From Arachidicoccus sp. (GTDB taxonomy: Bacteria > Bacteroidota > Bacteroidia > Chitinophagales > Chitinophagaceae): a stretch of DNA of 64,000 nucleotides. The position numbers and the translations under genes were made by a program. Numbering within the stretch: position 1 is the first letter of the stretch; the number at the start of each line of letters is the position of its first letter. Shown one piece after another: positions 1-9,351 of this stretch. Where the stretch lies: positions 186,001 to 250,000 of the forward strand of contig JAPWKH010000014.1 of NCBI GenBank assembly GCA_028283605.1. Direction: 5' to 3'. A model generated the notes under the pieces. That model did no database searches. It saw nothing but the letters and a program-made list of their open reading frames with translations, and had not been told where the DNA came from.

Positions 1-436
1 GCGTTTGTAAAGAATGAAAATTATTTCAATTTGGAACAGGATGAGCAATATATACCTCATTTGTCCGTTACATGCATCCTCAGTTAGAGCATTTTTCTTA
101 TTATTACCCTGCGTTGAGCAATAGGATCGCAAACATTTGCAAATGATTAAAATTAATTCTCGTAATAGTTTTAGTTTATTTATTTTCGAATATATATGCA
201 TGTCATGCTCTTTTTGAATTTTTAAACTTTTCTTCAGCCAAATTCACAGCATAATTCAGCTGTTTATTTAGATTTTCAGAAAGACTCTGTTGGCATAATT
301 TATAAGTGTATAGTTGAGAGGGAATTATGAAAATATGCTGAATTGCGTGCCTACGGGACTAAGGCTTATCGAACTCGGAATATTTTACAATTCAGGAAAT
401 AAAAGGTTGTTTGTGCCAAATATCAACCTGCATACA
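1..436. other. Window edge, no intact gene
   Basis: Frame 1 is open from base 1 to a TAG at 85-87 (about 28 codons, reading ...NYFNLEQDEQYIPHLS...) and could be the tail of a gene that starts outside the window. On the minus strand, about 50 codons ending at the stop at 203-205 (…NYAVNLAEEKFKNSKRA) look protein-like but have no start codon and are closed upstream by a stop. This may be a decayed gene end. I recognise neither. Confidence 0.2.
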
Positions 437-1966
437 TCATTTATAAATATTCATGCTTTCATCATAGACAGGGCTTTGTATGCCTAAGAAATGTGAAACG
501 CTGTGAAACACATTATACTGGGTCAGATCTTTATACGGCTTCAGCTGTTTTGTGCTGTCGGATACCCAGACTATAAACGGAATCTCATATTGTACTTTGG
601 GTGCAATGCTTTTGGGAACGCCGTGCATGTATAAATTATCTTCTCCCAACGACTCTCCATGATCCGATACAAATATCATTGTACTGTTATATCCTTTCAG
701 CTGTTTCAAATCTTCAATTATGTTGTGCAGAATATAATCCGTATAAACAATCGTATTGTCATAGGCATTGTATAGTTCTTCTTTAGAACATTCACCTAAT
801 TCAACACTATTGCAAACGGGTTTAAATGTTTCAAATTGAGGTGGATATTTTTTACTATAGGTAGGTCCGTGGCTTGTGCTTGTATGTAATATAATAAATA
901 TTTTATTCTTCTTACTGGCTAATATTTCCTCCTTTAATCCGGTCAAAAGAACTTCATCGTAATGGCAATCAGCGCTCTTGCATTCGGATTCTAATTTTTG
1001 TTTGGTTTCATAATGGTCTTTGATGTGAACCGGAGGCTCTCCCCAATTGTCCGTTCTCCAGTAAACATCTACGCCTGTCCTATATAAATAATTAGGTAAT
1101 ATTTCGTATAACTTACTTGACTTCTTGTATTCTAAAATACTTTTTACGCCCGCTGTTGTATAGGTCGCGCTGGATGTTGCATCAAACCAGAACAAATTTT
1201 TAGTTTTGGAAAGAAACGGATTAGTATTCTTTTTATATCCGTATAAAGAAAAATTTGCCCTTCTTGCGGATTCTCCTATTACCAATACAACAACAGCTTT
1301 TGTGCTGTCTTTTATTGTGGCGTTGGGTAATAAGATTTCTTTTTCATTTTGCTGGTGTTTATGAATATAAAACAGAGAAAGATTTACCGAATATGACCAG
1401 GGCATTGCCAGCCCGCCCAATTGCTTTGAGTTTTTATCGATCCATGTCCAGTTCTTAGCGTTGGCAAACCCTACGATTATTATAAGCAGCAACGTGAATG
1501 AAGATGTTACAAAAAACCTCTTTGGTCTTGGATAGAGAATTTTGGTTCTGACGATATAGATAGCGGGAAGCATGCCAAGAAAAATCACATAAAGTATTAA
1601 TTGTGCCGAGAAAAAGCTGCTTGCTTCTGAATATCTAGTGTCAAGAACGTTGCCGATCATACTTTCATCTACGATGATGCTATAAGTATGAATGAAGTAC
1701 ACCGCAGCTGCGTTTAAAACAAAAGTCAAAGCCAATAGCCATTTGCCCGCCTTTCGCGTCAGGAAGAGAACCACATAAAAAGCAAAAGCATTTGCTACCG
1801 GCATCAAAATGATTAAGCTGGCGATGATGATAATTCCGTTCCAACTCTGATAATCAACATTTTTAAAAACAAAGGCAAAAAAAGGATAATGATATAAAAA
1901 GAAATTGAGCACGCTCATTATCGCTGCAAAGCGGCCTAAACTTATATTATTTTTTATCTTGAACAC
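437..1966 (-). CDS. eptA: EptA-like lipid A phosphoethanolamine transferase
   Basis: This inner-membrane enzyme of the EptA/MCR family is expected to move phosphoethanolamine from phosphatidylethanolamine to lipid A on the periplasmic side. The first 170 residues hold about five hydrophobic helices. The sulfatase-fold domain follows, with the metal-binding GESARR near 231-236, the Thr nucleophile region TYTTAG near 268-273, SHGP near 365 and SDHGESLG near 434-441, all in family order. The length (509) is slightly below the usual 540-550. It lies 67 bases downstream of the PAP2 gene on the same strand, and the pair suggests joint lipid A remodelling. The family assignment is firm; the exact acceptor (lipid A or another glycan) is inferred. 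Confidence 0.88.
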   Translation of the reverse strand: MFKIKNNISLGRFAAIMSVLNFFLYHYPFFAFVFKNVDYQSWNGIIIIASLIILMPVANAFAFYVVLFLTRKAGKWLLALTFVLNAAAVYFIHTYSIIVDESMIGNVLDTRYSEASSFFSAQLILYVIFLGMLPAIYIVRTKILYPRPKRFFVTSSFTLLLIIIVGFANAKNWTWIDKNSKQLGGLAMPWSYSVNLSLFYIHKHQQNEKEILLPNATIKDSTKAVVVLVIGESARRANFSLYGYKKNTNPFLSKTKNLFWFDATSSATYTTAGVKSILEYKKSSKLYEILPNYLYRTGVDVYWRTDNWGEPPVHIKDHYETKQKLESECKSADCHYDEVLLTGLKEEILASKKNKIFIILHTSTSHGPTYSKKYPPQFETFKPVCNSVELGECSKEELYNAYDNTIVYTDYILHNIIEDLKQLKGYNSTMIFVSDHGESLGEDNLYMHGVPKSIAPKVQYEIPFIVWVSDSTKQLKPYKDLTQYNVFHSVSHFLGIQSPVYDESMNIYK

Positions 1967-2033
1967 TAATTAATGTATGAAGAAGTAATTAAAATAGTTG
2001 ATTGAAATAAGCATATGTCCATATAAAGCAAAA

Positions 2034-2705
2034 TTATGTCAATCCTCTTTTCGTCAACCCGATAAATAAATATTGAACAGCAATAAAGGTACAAACAGCA
2101 ATCAGCACTCCTAACATAGAGCCGAACCATATATCTTCCAAAAAGTGCTCGCCTAAATAAATTCTTGAATAAGCTGTCAGACACGCACCTGCAAAGCTGA
2201 TAAAAATTGTGTACTTATTGCGACTGAAACACAATGAAAGATAAGCTGCAATACAAAATGCCGTTGTGGTATGGCCGGATGGAAAAGAATATTTACTGTA
2301 TAACGGAATCCAAGCCGCCGTTTCTACTACATTTTTTCCATAACAGGCTAAGGGCCTCGGATGGTTGAAAGCGTGTTTTAACCACGCAACCATTAGTGAA
2401 ACGATCAATGCACCGAGAAGCATGCCAATTAGTATGCGATAATTTTTCTTGATTAAAAACAAAATTGAAAGCGGTATTAAAATAATACCATTCCCAATAT
2501 CTGTGAATGCGGTAAAGAAGACATCTGCCTGCAAACTTCTGAAATGATTAATCGATATGAAAAAAGTATATTTAGAAGTAAATAACAATAAAAAAGAGAT
2601 TATTGCCATCCAACATCCAAAGCACACGAAAAAAGGATTCGTTTTTATCGTGCAGCCACACTTATTCTTTATTGTGTCAAGCGAAGCAACCAAATTCTTT
2701 ATCAT
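2034..2705 (-). CDS. PAP2-family membrane phosphatase (LpxE/LpxF-like candidate)
   Basis: This integral membrane acid phosphatase has 223 residues and several hydrophobic segments. All three PAP2 signature motifs are visible: K-x6-RP (KHAFNHPRP, about 110-118), PSGH (142-145) and SR-x5-H (SRIYLGEH, about 180-187). Enzymes of this family remove phosphate from lipid A, undecaprenyl diphosphate or phosphatidylglycerophosphate. The eptA-like gene directly downstream argues for lipid A: removal of a phosphate followed by addition of phosphoethanolamine, as in the adjacent lpxE-eptA genes of Helicobacter pylori. The substrate is inferred. The 72-aa ORF at 1966-2184 overlaps its 3' part in another frame and is a shadow. 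Confidence 0.82.
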   Translation of the reverse strand: MIKNLVASLDTIKNKCGCTIKTNPFFVCFGCWMAIISFLLLFTSKYTFFISINHFRSLQADVFFTAFTDIGNGIILIPLSILFLIKKNYRILIGMLLGALIVSLMVAWLKHAFNHPRPLACYGKNVVETAAWIPLYSKYSFPSGHTTTAFCIAAYLSLCFSRNKYTIFISFAGACLTAYSRIYLGEHFLEDIWFGSMLGVLIAVCTFIAVQYLFIGLTKRGLT

Positions 2706-2990
2706 ATTTTACTGATTTGCGGGAGTTGTTTAACGAAAGATTATTTGTGATTTTAATTATGGCGCGAAAACTTTTTGAGCACATAGTTAGGCAGGCATTC
2801 TGAAAACATACTGAATTTAGCGGCCTCCCTATTGTGCGTGTTTGTTAAATTTTGAATATTTAACAATTAGGAAAACGAAAAATAGAGATTGTCATCAGCA
2901 AGAATATCTATGACATTTGTTTAAGAGCAACTCCTGGTTTATCTTCTGGTTTTTTTCAGAATCGCTTCTAATTTTTGTAAAAAATAAATC

Positions 2991-3167
2991 ATGAAAACAC
3001 TCAAAAATATCAAATGGGGCGTGCCGATTCCCGATGGATCCGATCCTAAAGTATGGTTTCACGACCTATTGAGAAAAGATGGAACGCCTTTTAGCGAAGA
3101 TGAGGTGATTTTAATAAAACAATTGACAAGTGCAAGTGAAAAAGAGCATCAAAGCAATGCGCATTAA
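2991..3167 (+). CDS. Small hypothetical protein, 58 residues
   Basis: This ORF is below the cutoff of the supplied track. It starts at ATG 2991 after an A-rich stretch (AAAAAATAAATC) and ends at TAA 3165-3167. The protein begins MKTLKNIKWGVPIPDGSD, continues with an acidic, aromatic section (KVWFHDLLRKDGTPFSEDE), and ends in a Glu/Lys-rich helix-like tail. It has no signal peptide, no membrane segment and no cysteine. The well-formed composition and start context suggest a real gene, and I believe similar short proteins occur in other Bacteroidota, but I cannot name a family. It stands alone between the minus-strand PAP2 gene and the plus-strand AraC gene. Confidence 0.55.
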   Translation: MKTLKNIKWGVPIPDGSDPKVWFHDLLRKDGTPFSEDEVILIKQLTSASEKEHQSNAH

Positions 3168-3274
3168 ATAAAAACTGTTTTCATCAGAGAGAATTAAATA
3201 GTTGACAACTTCAAATCAAGTCGGTCAAAATTACTCTTTTACAATTACCATTTTAGTCGTATCGTTGTATAGTC

Positions 3275-4156
3275 ATGCCTTCTCAAAACATAAAGAATAT
3301 TCAGTTCGATGATAAAATATCCATCGGTGTAGAAATCATACCCGTTGATAAAAATTATGTAGCGCAAAGTGCCAACCTGACAACAGCTCACAGAGCTTCA
3401 TTTTATTGTATATTATGGTTTCAGGAAGGCTATCCGACGCATCAGGTAGATTTCGTACCAATAAAAGTGCGTCCCGGAAGTTTGCTTTTTGTAGGAAAAG
3501 ACAGCGTACAGTTTTTTGACCAGACAAATAACTTCAAGGCGAAAGTGCTACTTTTTACGGATGCGTTTTTCTGTAAAAATGATAATGACATAAAGTATTT
3601 GAACAGGACTCCTTTATTCCATACGTTCGACAGTTCCTTGCAATGTATATTGAGTGTTTCTGAAAAATTGAACACACTTTGGACATTCATGGAACATGAA
3701 GAAAAAGCACCGCATGACAGATTCAAGCCAATCCTTTTAAGGAATTATCTTGAGAGTTTTTTATTGCAGGCAGAAAGGACAATCGGAGATAAAGTAAACA
3801 CACCCTCAGCTAACGAAAACTACAAGGAAATATTTTTTAGTTTTAAGGAATTGGCAGAAAAGCATTTTAAAGAACAAAAGCCTGTTTCCTATTATTCAGA
3901 AAAATTATACATATCTGCTAAAGTCCTCTCCCGAACCACCCAAAAACTCTCAGGCAAAACACCAAAACATATATTGGACGAAAGGCTGCTGCTCGAAGCA
4001 AAACGATTACTAATGCACGATACAAGCGCAGGCAAAGAAATCGGTTATTCACTCGGGTTTACAGAACCGACAAATTTTATCAAATTCTTTCGGAAGCACG
4101 CAGGCAAAACGCCTCTCGCGTTTCGTGCGCATTATCGTCAGTCAAAAGGGCAATAA
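3275..4156 (+). CDS. AraC-family transcriptional regulator
   Basis: The protein has 293 residues. The N-terminal half (about 1-170) fits a cupin-like effector-binding domain (pattern PGSLLFVGKDSVQFF near 68-82). The C-terminal 100 residues are an AraC double helix-turn-helix: SAKVLSRTTQKLSGKTPKHI for the first motif and IGYSLGFTEPTNFIKFFRKHAGKTP for the second, the canonical signature. The alpha/beta hydrolase gene starts 83 bases downstream on the same strand and is a plausible target or operon partner. The effector is unknown. Confidence 0.88.
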   Translation: MPSQNIKNIQFDDKISIGVEIIPVDKNYVAQSANLTTAHRASFYCILWFQEGYPTHQVDFVPIKVRPGSLLFVGKDSVQFFDQTNNFKAKVLLFTDAFFCKNDNDIKYLNRTPLFHTFDSSLQCILSVSEKLNTLWTFMEHEEKAPHDRFKPILLRNYLESFLLQAERTIGDKVNTPSANENYKEIFFSFKELAEKHFKEQKPVSYYSEKLYISAKVLSRTTQKLSGKTPKHILDERLLLEAKRLLMHDTSAGKEIGYSLGFTEPTNFIKFFRKHAGKTPLAFRAHYRQSKGQ

Positions 4157-4239
4157 GTTATCATCAAAAGGCATTTCTTTACCTTTCCCGACTTCCGCAT
4201 GTAATAGACCTTTGCACTGTAAACCAAAAACAAAAAATC

Positions 4240-5010
4240 ATGTTTTATCAAGTAAACGATATTCAATTATTCGTAGCCGATGAAGGAGAAAAGTCTCCTA
4301 CTTTATTATTTATCCATTTTTGGGGTGGATCATCCAATACCTGGAAACCGGTAACAGACATACTCCACGCAAAATACCGTTGTATCAGGTACGACCAACG
4401 CGGATGGGGCAAATCAGATAAACCAAAATCAGGCTATGATATTCAGTCTTTGGCTGATGACGTAGTGGCGTTGGTTGAAGCACTGCAATTGGAGGAATAT
4501 ATTTTAGTAGGACATTCCATGGGCGGAAAAATTGCACAGGCTGTTGCCGGACGTAACCCTAAAGGACTTAGGAAGTTAATCCTCATTGCACCTTCGCCTG
4601 CTACGCCAACAATAGTTCTTACAGAAATGAAACAAGGAATGATCGCTGCCTATACTTCTTTAGAAAACATTAATGGAATAATTGAGCAAGTCTTTAAAGC
4701 ATCTGATTTATCCTTAGAAAGCAAACAACAGGTTATTGAAGATATGCAGCATCACAGCGCAGAATCCCGGTGTGCATGGCCCGAGTTGGCTTTGGAAGAA
4801 GACGTTTCCGAATGTTTGCCAAATATCAAAATTCCAACGTTGGTTATTGCCGGTGAAAATGATATTGTTGATGCTCCGGCTCGCTTAAAACAAGAGGTTG
4901 CACAGAAAATACATAATGCCGAAATGGCTGTTATTCCTAATGTCGGACATCTTATAATGCTTCAGGCTCCGAAGAAAGTAGCTGAACTAATAAATGTTTT
5001 TTGTAAATAG
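4240..5010 (+). CDS. Alpha/beta-fold hydrolase
   Basis: This soluble hydrolase of 256 residues matches the usual length of the family. The nucleophile elbow GHSMGG lies near 92-97, the oxyanion-hole region FIHFWGG near 25-31, the acid in the AGENDIVD segment near 207-214, and the catalytic His in VGHLIML near 236-242. There is no signal peptide. It follows the AraC gene on the same strand. The family covers esterases, lactonases, haloperoxidases and C-C hydrolases, and the sequence does not settle which. An inverted repeat (ACGCTCGTTA...TAACGAGCGT) sits 29 bases after the stop. Confidence 0.85.
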   Translation: MFYQVNDIQLFVADEGEKSPTLLFIHFWGGSSNTWKPVTDILHAKYRCIRYDQRGWGKSDKPKSGYDIQSLADDVVALVEALQLEEYILVGHSMGGKIAQAVAGRNPKGLRKLILIAPSPATPTIVLTEMKQGMIAAYTSLENINGIIEQVFKASDLSLESKQQVIEDMQHHSAESRCAWPELALEEDVSECLPNIKIPTLVIAGENDIVDAPARLKQEVAQKIHNAEMAVIPNVGHLIMLQAPKKVAELINVFCK

Positions 5011-5038
5011 CATAATTATTTTAGTTCATTTATTTCAT

Positions 5039-5079
5039 ACGCTCGTTAAGATGCTCGGCATCAGGTCAATAACGAGCGT
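5039..5079. repeat. Inverted repeat, 10-bp arms
   Basis: ACGCTCGTTA at 5039-5048 is matched perfectly by TAACGAGCGT at 5070-5079, with a 21-base loop. No T-tract follows on either strand, so it is not a canonical terminator. It lies between the convergent ends of the hydrolase (+) and oxidoreductase (-) genes and could still act as a 3'-end hairpin. Confidence 0.5.
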
Positions 5080-5271
5080 TCCTACTTATGCTACCAGTGT
5101 GAGCCAAATATCGTTTCATTATCGGTCAAGATGAATATTTTGTTCTGACTCCGCACTTATTATTTCTATCATTCACCTTGCAATATGCATAATTTTTGGT
5201 AAGCAATAGTTTAGTAAGTCGGTCGTACAAATTTATCGTTTAATTGAAGGCAGATAATCTCTTTCTTGTGG

Positions 5272-6192
5272 TCAGTTAATTCCTAAAACTATTTTGCCGT
5301 TTACTCCTCCCTTTGAAACCAAATCTTGTGCCTCCGCTGCCTGTTCTAATTGCATGATTCTAGATATTTGAGCTTTTATTTTCCCTTCTAAAATATATGG
5401 CTCACAATAATCTAATTTTTTATAAGATGGATTTGACATGATAAACTGGGATGTCACTTCATATTTTTCAGCGAGTTCGACAGAAGGAGGCATTACAACG
5501 CTTATTAACTTTCCGTCTTTTTTTAATACTTCAAAAGATTTGGTTTGTGTTTCGCCGCCTACTAAATCTGCAACAATATCAACGTCTTTTACAATCGCAG
5601 TGAAATCTTGTGTCATATAATCAATAATTTCATCTGCGCCAAGAGTTTTAACTCTGTCAAGTTCGGCTCCTGAAGTTGTTCCCGATACATAAGCGCCAAG
5701 TACCTTTGCCATTTGTACCATTATGCTGCCTACCCCTCCAGAAGCGCCATGTATCAAAATTTTCTGCCCTGAATGCAATTGCCCTGCTTCTACTAAAAGT
5801 GTATATGCGGTAGTAAGTGGTGTGGCTAAAGCAGCAGCTTCAGTTAGTGAAATCAAGTTTGGGATTATTGCCGCCTGTTCTTCATTAAGAGAAATATATT
5901 CGGCATAGGTCCCACCATAGTTTGTGGCATAAACCCTGTCTCCAACTTTAATACGGTTTACTTTATTTCCAACTGCTTCAACAATTCCCGAAACATCCGA
6001 ACCAGGAATGTATGGAAAAGTGATAGGCATCACTTGTTGTAAATACCCTTCCCGTATTTTTATCTCCAAAGGATTCACCGTGGTAGCTGCAATTTTTATC
6101 AACACTTCATTTTCCTGAACCATCGGTTTATATGTTTGGTTTAGTTGTAGAACATCTGAATGACCAAATGCTTTGTATTGTATCGCTTTCAT
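5272..6192 (-). CDS. NADP-dependent quinone-oxidoreductase-like MDR
   Basis: This is a medium-chain dehydrogenase/reductase of the zinc-independent quinone oxidoreductase type, 306 residues. The GroES-like N-terminal half contains PYIPGSDVSGIVEAVG (about 60-75). The Rossmann half carries LIHGASGGVGSIMVQ (about 145-160), the NADPH-binding motif of this branch. No structural or catalytic zinc-cysteine cluster is present. It is the last gene of a minus-strand set with a cupin and an Old Yellow Enzyme, so a role in reducing electrophilic enones or quinones is likely (inference). The natural substrate is unknown. Confidence 0.85.
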   Translation of the reverse strand: MKAIQYKAFGHSDVLQLNQTYKPMVQENEVLIKIAATTVNPLEIKIREGYLQQVMPITFPYIPGSDVSGIVEAVGNKVNRIKVGDRVYATNYGGTYAEYISLNEEQAAIIPNLISLTEAAALATPLTTAYTLLVEAGQLHSGQKILIHGASGGVGSIMVQMAKVLGAYVSGTTSGAELDRVKTLGADEIIDYMTQDFTAIVKDVDIVADLVGGETQTKSFEVLKKDGKLISVVMPPSVELAEKYEVTSQFIMSNPSYKKLDYCEPYILEGKIKAQISRIMQLEQAAEAQDLVSKGGVNGKIVLGIN

Positions 6193-6305
6193 TTTATTTT
6201 TTTTAGTGTTTTAATTTATCGTTTAATAGTCGCATACTACTTGCCCTTTTATTTCTTAAACTTCTTGTAACAGTAGCATCATATCTTTGTTTTATAATTT
6301 AAATT

Positions 6306-6812
6306 TTAATATTTATCATTTGTAAAATAGTCTGCCGGAAAAACTTCCAATTCGTGTTTGAACGCAATCGTTTTAAGTGATGCAGCATCTTCTTCATTCA
6401 TCAGGAGTGTTGGTAGAAACTCTCTGTAACCAACGGGTTGCCCTATTTCTTTAAAAAATTCTTCCAGCCCTGACGCCACAACGATGCATAAGATATGTAC
6501 ATTTGAATTCGTCTCATTTTTAAAAGAATGGATAGCACCGCCTATTGGAATGGTCACAAACGAACCCCGTTTTGCAACATACGCTTGTGACTCAGTTCGC
6601 ACTACAATTTCCCCTTCTATAACATAAAATGATTCATAAAATTTTGGGTGTGCGTGTGGCGAAGGTCCTCCTTTGGGCGGAATCAACATGTCAATTACGG
6701 CAAACGCATTTTCTGTTTCTTTGCCGGTGATAAGTAATCTGTAATTGTCCCCTACTACCGATAAATCCTGCCCTTCACGGGGATTTACGGTTATGATTTT
6801 TGTCGGTCTCAT
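6306..6812 (-). CDS. Cupin-domain protein
   Basis: This small soluble protein (168 residues) has one cupin barrel. The first metal-binding motif is seen as HAHPKFYESFYVIEGE (about 53-68), and the second conserved region runs VTIPIGGAIHSFKN (about 87-100). It lies 26 bases downstream of the OYE gene stop and 113 bases upstream of the oxidoreductase gene, which suggests one transcript. Cupins cover dioxygenases, isomerases and binding proteins, so no reaction is assigned. Confidence 0.8.
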   Translation of the reverse strand: MRPTKIITVNPREGQDLSVVGDNYRLLITGKETENAFAVIDMLIPPKGGPSPHAHPKFYESFYVIEGEIVVRTESQAYVAKRGSFVTIPIGGAIHSFKNETNSNVHILCIVVASGLEEFFKEIGQPVGYREFLPTLLMNEEDAASLKTIAFKHELEVFPADYFTNDKY

Positions 6813-6838
6813 TTTTAAATTTTTAGTAGTTGAAAATA

Positions 6839-7924
6839 TTACTTTTGTAAAGTTGGATAGTCTGTATAACCTATTGCATCAGGTGTTGCATACAGTGTTT
6901 TAAAGTCAACAGGATTTAAAGCAGCACCCGTTTCTATTCGTTTATCAAAATCAGGGTTGGCTAAAAAAGCTTTGCCAAAAGCAGCTAAATCAGCAGAGCC
7001 GTTTACTAATGCTTGTTCAGCTGTTTCGGGGGTAAAGCCACCTGCCTTGATAATTGTTCCATCGAAGTTTGAGCGAATGGCATCTATGGTTGCTTGTGGA
7101 ATTAGCGGGTTCAAAACAATGTGTATGTATGCAACTTTCATTTTGTTTAATTCAGTTGCCAAAAAAGCATAAGTGTCGTGAACTTCACTTTCATCATACG
7201 GTTGCAAATCGCCTGTTTTTGAAAAAGGAGATAGGCGGATTCCCACTTTATTGTTGCCGATTGTGGTAACAGTTTTTTCAGCAACTTCGAGTGTTAGCCT
7301 TGTCCTGTTCTTAATGTTTCCTCCATAGGCATCGGTCCTATTGTTTACATTAGGGTTTAAGAATTGTTCTAATAAGTATCCATTAGCGCCATGCAATTCT
7401 ATTCCGTCAAAGCCCGTCGCCATTGCATTTTTAGCAGCGTTTACATAACCTTGAACAACGGCTTCTACCTCTTTTATCGTTAATGCCTTAGGGGTTGAAA
7501 AATCCTGTAATCCGTTGATATCTGTTTGAATTTGTCCTGTAGCTTTTATACTAGAAGCACCCACAAGCATTGCTCCTGCAGGCAAATTGTGAAAATGCCC
7601 CATACGTCCTGTGTGCATTATCTGAAGAAAAATTTTCGTACCATCCTTATGTACTGCTGCTGTGGTTTTTTTCCAACCTTCAATTTGTGGTTTACTGAAT
7701 ATGCCGGGGATCCGAGCATAACCTAAAGCATCGGGAGATGGTGCTGTGCCTTCGGTAATGATAAGGCCTGCGCCCGTTCGCTGTCCATAATATTCAGCCA
7801 TTAAATCATTGGGTAAATTATTGACAGCTCTGCTTCTTGTCATAGGAGCCATTACTAAATGATTTTTAAGATCAAGATTGCCTTTTGAATAAGGCGTTAG
7901 GAGTGTTATTATCTTGCTTTGCAT
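6839..7924 (-). CDS. Old Yellow Enzyme-family alkene reductase
   Basis: This FMN-dependent ene-reductase has 361 residues, the normal length for the NemA/OYE family. The N-terminal LKNHLVMAPMTRSRA is the typical first strand. ELHGANGYLLEQFLNPNVNNRTDAYGG (about 177-203) is the hallmark substrate- and FMN-binding loop, and AFGKAFLANPD near the C terminus is the phosphate-binding end. It is the first gene of the OYE-cupin-oxidoreductase set, with the AraC gene 76 bases upstream on the same strand. It probably reduces the C=C bond of enals, enones or nitro-compounds with NADPH; the physiological substrate is not visible. Confidence 0.92.
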   Translation of the reverse strand: MQSKIITLLTPYSKGNLDLKNHLVMAPMTRSRAVNNLPNDLMAEYYGQRTGAGLIITEGTAPSPDALGYARIPGIFSKPQIEGWKKTTAAVHKDGTKIFLQIMHTGRMGHFHNLPAGAMLVGASSIKATGQIQTDINGLQDFSTPKALTIKEVEAVVQGYVNAAKNAMATGFDGIELHGANGYLLEQFLNPNVNNRTDAYGGNIKNRTRLTLEVAEKTVTTIGNNKVGIRLSPFSKTGDLQPYDESEVHDTYAFLATELNKMKVAYIHIVLNPLIPQATIDAIRSNFDGTIIKAGGFTPETAEQALVNGSADLAAFGKAFLANPDFDKRIETGAALNPVDFKTLYATPDAIGYTDYPTLQK

Positions 7925-8000
7925 TTGTTTTATTATTTAATAATGCAAAGATGCTATGAACATCAAGTATAAAATAGCGATATAAGACCGTAAAATAGTC

Positions 8001-8984
8001 CTATCCGACAACGGAATATTTCTTTGGCGTAATGCCAAACTGCTTTTCAAACAACCTGCTAAAATGACTGAGATTGGAAAAGCCCAGTTGGTAACCAACA
8101 TGGGAAACAGAATATCCTGCTTGCTTTAATAAAAATGCGGCTTCTTCCATTCTTTTTTTTTGATAGTAGTTGTAAATGGTATCACCGAATGTTTGTTTAA
8201 ACAGTTGTTTCATTTTGGTTTTACTCATACCAATCAATTTAGAAAGTGTTGCTAACACTGGTGGTTTGCTTAAATCTTCTAAAATGAGATTTCGCAACAC
8301 AAGTAATTTTTCTGCATCGGCATTATTTATAAGTTGGTGTGGCTTGTTGTCCCTCTTTTGCAATTCGCTGAACAAATTGTACAACAATTGCTGCACCTTT
8401 ATTTTGTAATAGAAATTACTTAAACTGGTTTGCACATTTATTTCTGCAAGTTTTTTTAAGTCTTTTTTTGTTTCTTGATTCATACTTTCAAAATACACAA
8501 AAGACTTTTGGCCACCTATGATATCTTGGATTAGCGAATTTGGTTTTTCAATGTTCAAAAGGATTGAAAGTTTTGATGCCGGCATTCCTACAACGCAATA
8601 ATGTGTTTTGCTATTGGCAGGAAATTTTATTACAGAATTCATATCACTGGAAGTAATTTGAATGGCCGAATCGTTGGTTTGGGAAAACTTAACTGGCTTA
8701 CCGTCATTATAAACCAAATTAATCGGCTGTTCGTTATTGTAGAAAAAGATGCTTACTAAATCGTTGCTTACAATTGCAGCATTTCTTTTGATCGTAAAAT
8801 CTTTTATTAAATTATAATGATGAATTAATAACTTAAAACCTTCTCCAAATTCTATTTTTTTTATGTAGCCTTCACCAATAGAGGCGGGGATTGAGATACT
8901 GTTGTCCCTTATAGGGGTCTTGAATTTCGCTGAAAATTCTGCAATGAAATCAAAGTCAGGTTTAGATGTAAATTCAAAAATCAT
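8001..8984 (-). CDS. AraC-family transcriptional regulator (PchR-like layout)
   Basis: The protein has 327 residues. The N-terminal 200 have no recognised motif. The C-terminal 100 are a double HTH: LATLSKLIGMSKTKMKQLFKQTFGDTIYNYY and VSHVGYQLGFSNLSHFSRLFEKQFGITPKKY, a very clear AraC signature in the PchR arrangement. It sits directly upstream of the OYE-cupin-oxidoreductase genes on the same strand and probably regulates them (inference from position). A perfect 12-bp hairpin lies about 50 bases upstream of its start. Confidence 0.88.
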   Translation of the reverse strand: MIFEFTSKPDFDFIAEFSAKFKTPIRDNSISIPASIGEGYIKKIEFGEGFKLLIHHYNLIKDFTIKRNAAIVSNDLVSIFFYNNEQPINLVYNDGKPVKFSQTNDSAIQITSSDMNSVIKFPANSKTHYCVVGMPASKLSILLNIEKPNSLIQDIIGGQKSFVYFESMNQETKKDLKKLAEINVQTSLSNFYYKIKVQQLLYNLFSELQKRDNKPHQLINNADAEKLLVLRNLILEDLSKPPVLATLSKLIGMSKTKMKQLFKQTFGDTIYNYYQKKRMEEAAFLLKQAGYSVSHVGYQLGFSNLSHFSRLFEKQFGITPKKYSVVG

Positions 8985-9033
8985 TTTTTCAGAAATTAGG
9001 CGTGTTCATGATTTTTTTTCTCTATGGAAAAAC

Positions 9034-9060
9034 TGCTAACTTTCGTTTCGAAAGTTAGCA
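9034..9060 (-). terminator. 12-bp perfect hairpin upstream of AraC gene
   Basis: TGCTAACTTTCG (9034-9045) and CGAAAGTTAGCA (9049-9060) form a perfect stem with a 3-base loop. Read on the minus strand it is followed by GTTTTTCC, so it can serve as a Rho-independent terminator between the hxlBA unit and the AraC gene downstream, or act in that gene's 5' leader. The short U-tract makes it moderate. Confidence 0.55.
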
Positions 9061-9272
9061 TATATTTTCTAATAAGCCTATTTTTGAAATTTTTGTTTTG
9101 ATCCTTTCGCGCGTTATACAAAAGGTATTTGAAAAATTGAGATGAATTTAAAGTTTAAAAATTTTATCATGAGCGGCTAATTTTGGTTGCTCCCGTATTT
9201 AGAGAGGTAAGAAATCCGTATCTCAGGTCGGAATAACCATTCCTCATTGCGATTCATTTCGCACTATATACG

Positions 9273-9312
9273 TCAAGGTTCAATCACCTGCCATCGTGTG
9301 ATCAAACCTTGA
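9273..9312. repeat. Hairpin downstream of hxlA
   Basis: TCAAGGTTCAATCAC and GTGATCAAACCTTGA pair over 15 positions with two mismatches, about 40 bases after the hxlA stop. No T-tract follows. It may protect the hxl mRNA 3' end. The rest of 9061-9351 shows nothing I recognise. Confidence 0.4.
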
Positions 9313-9351
9313 TATACAATTTTCAATATTTATTATTAAAATTTGAAAAGA

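Noticed and set aside
1966-2184. 72-aa minus-strand ORF next to eptA
   Set aside because: It overlaps the PAP2 gene in another frame, is Cys/Tyr-rich and has no motif; a shadow.
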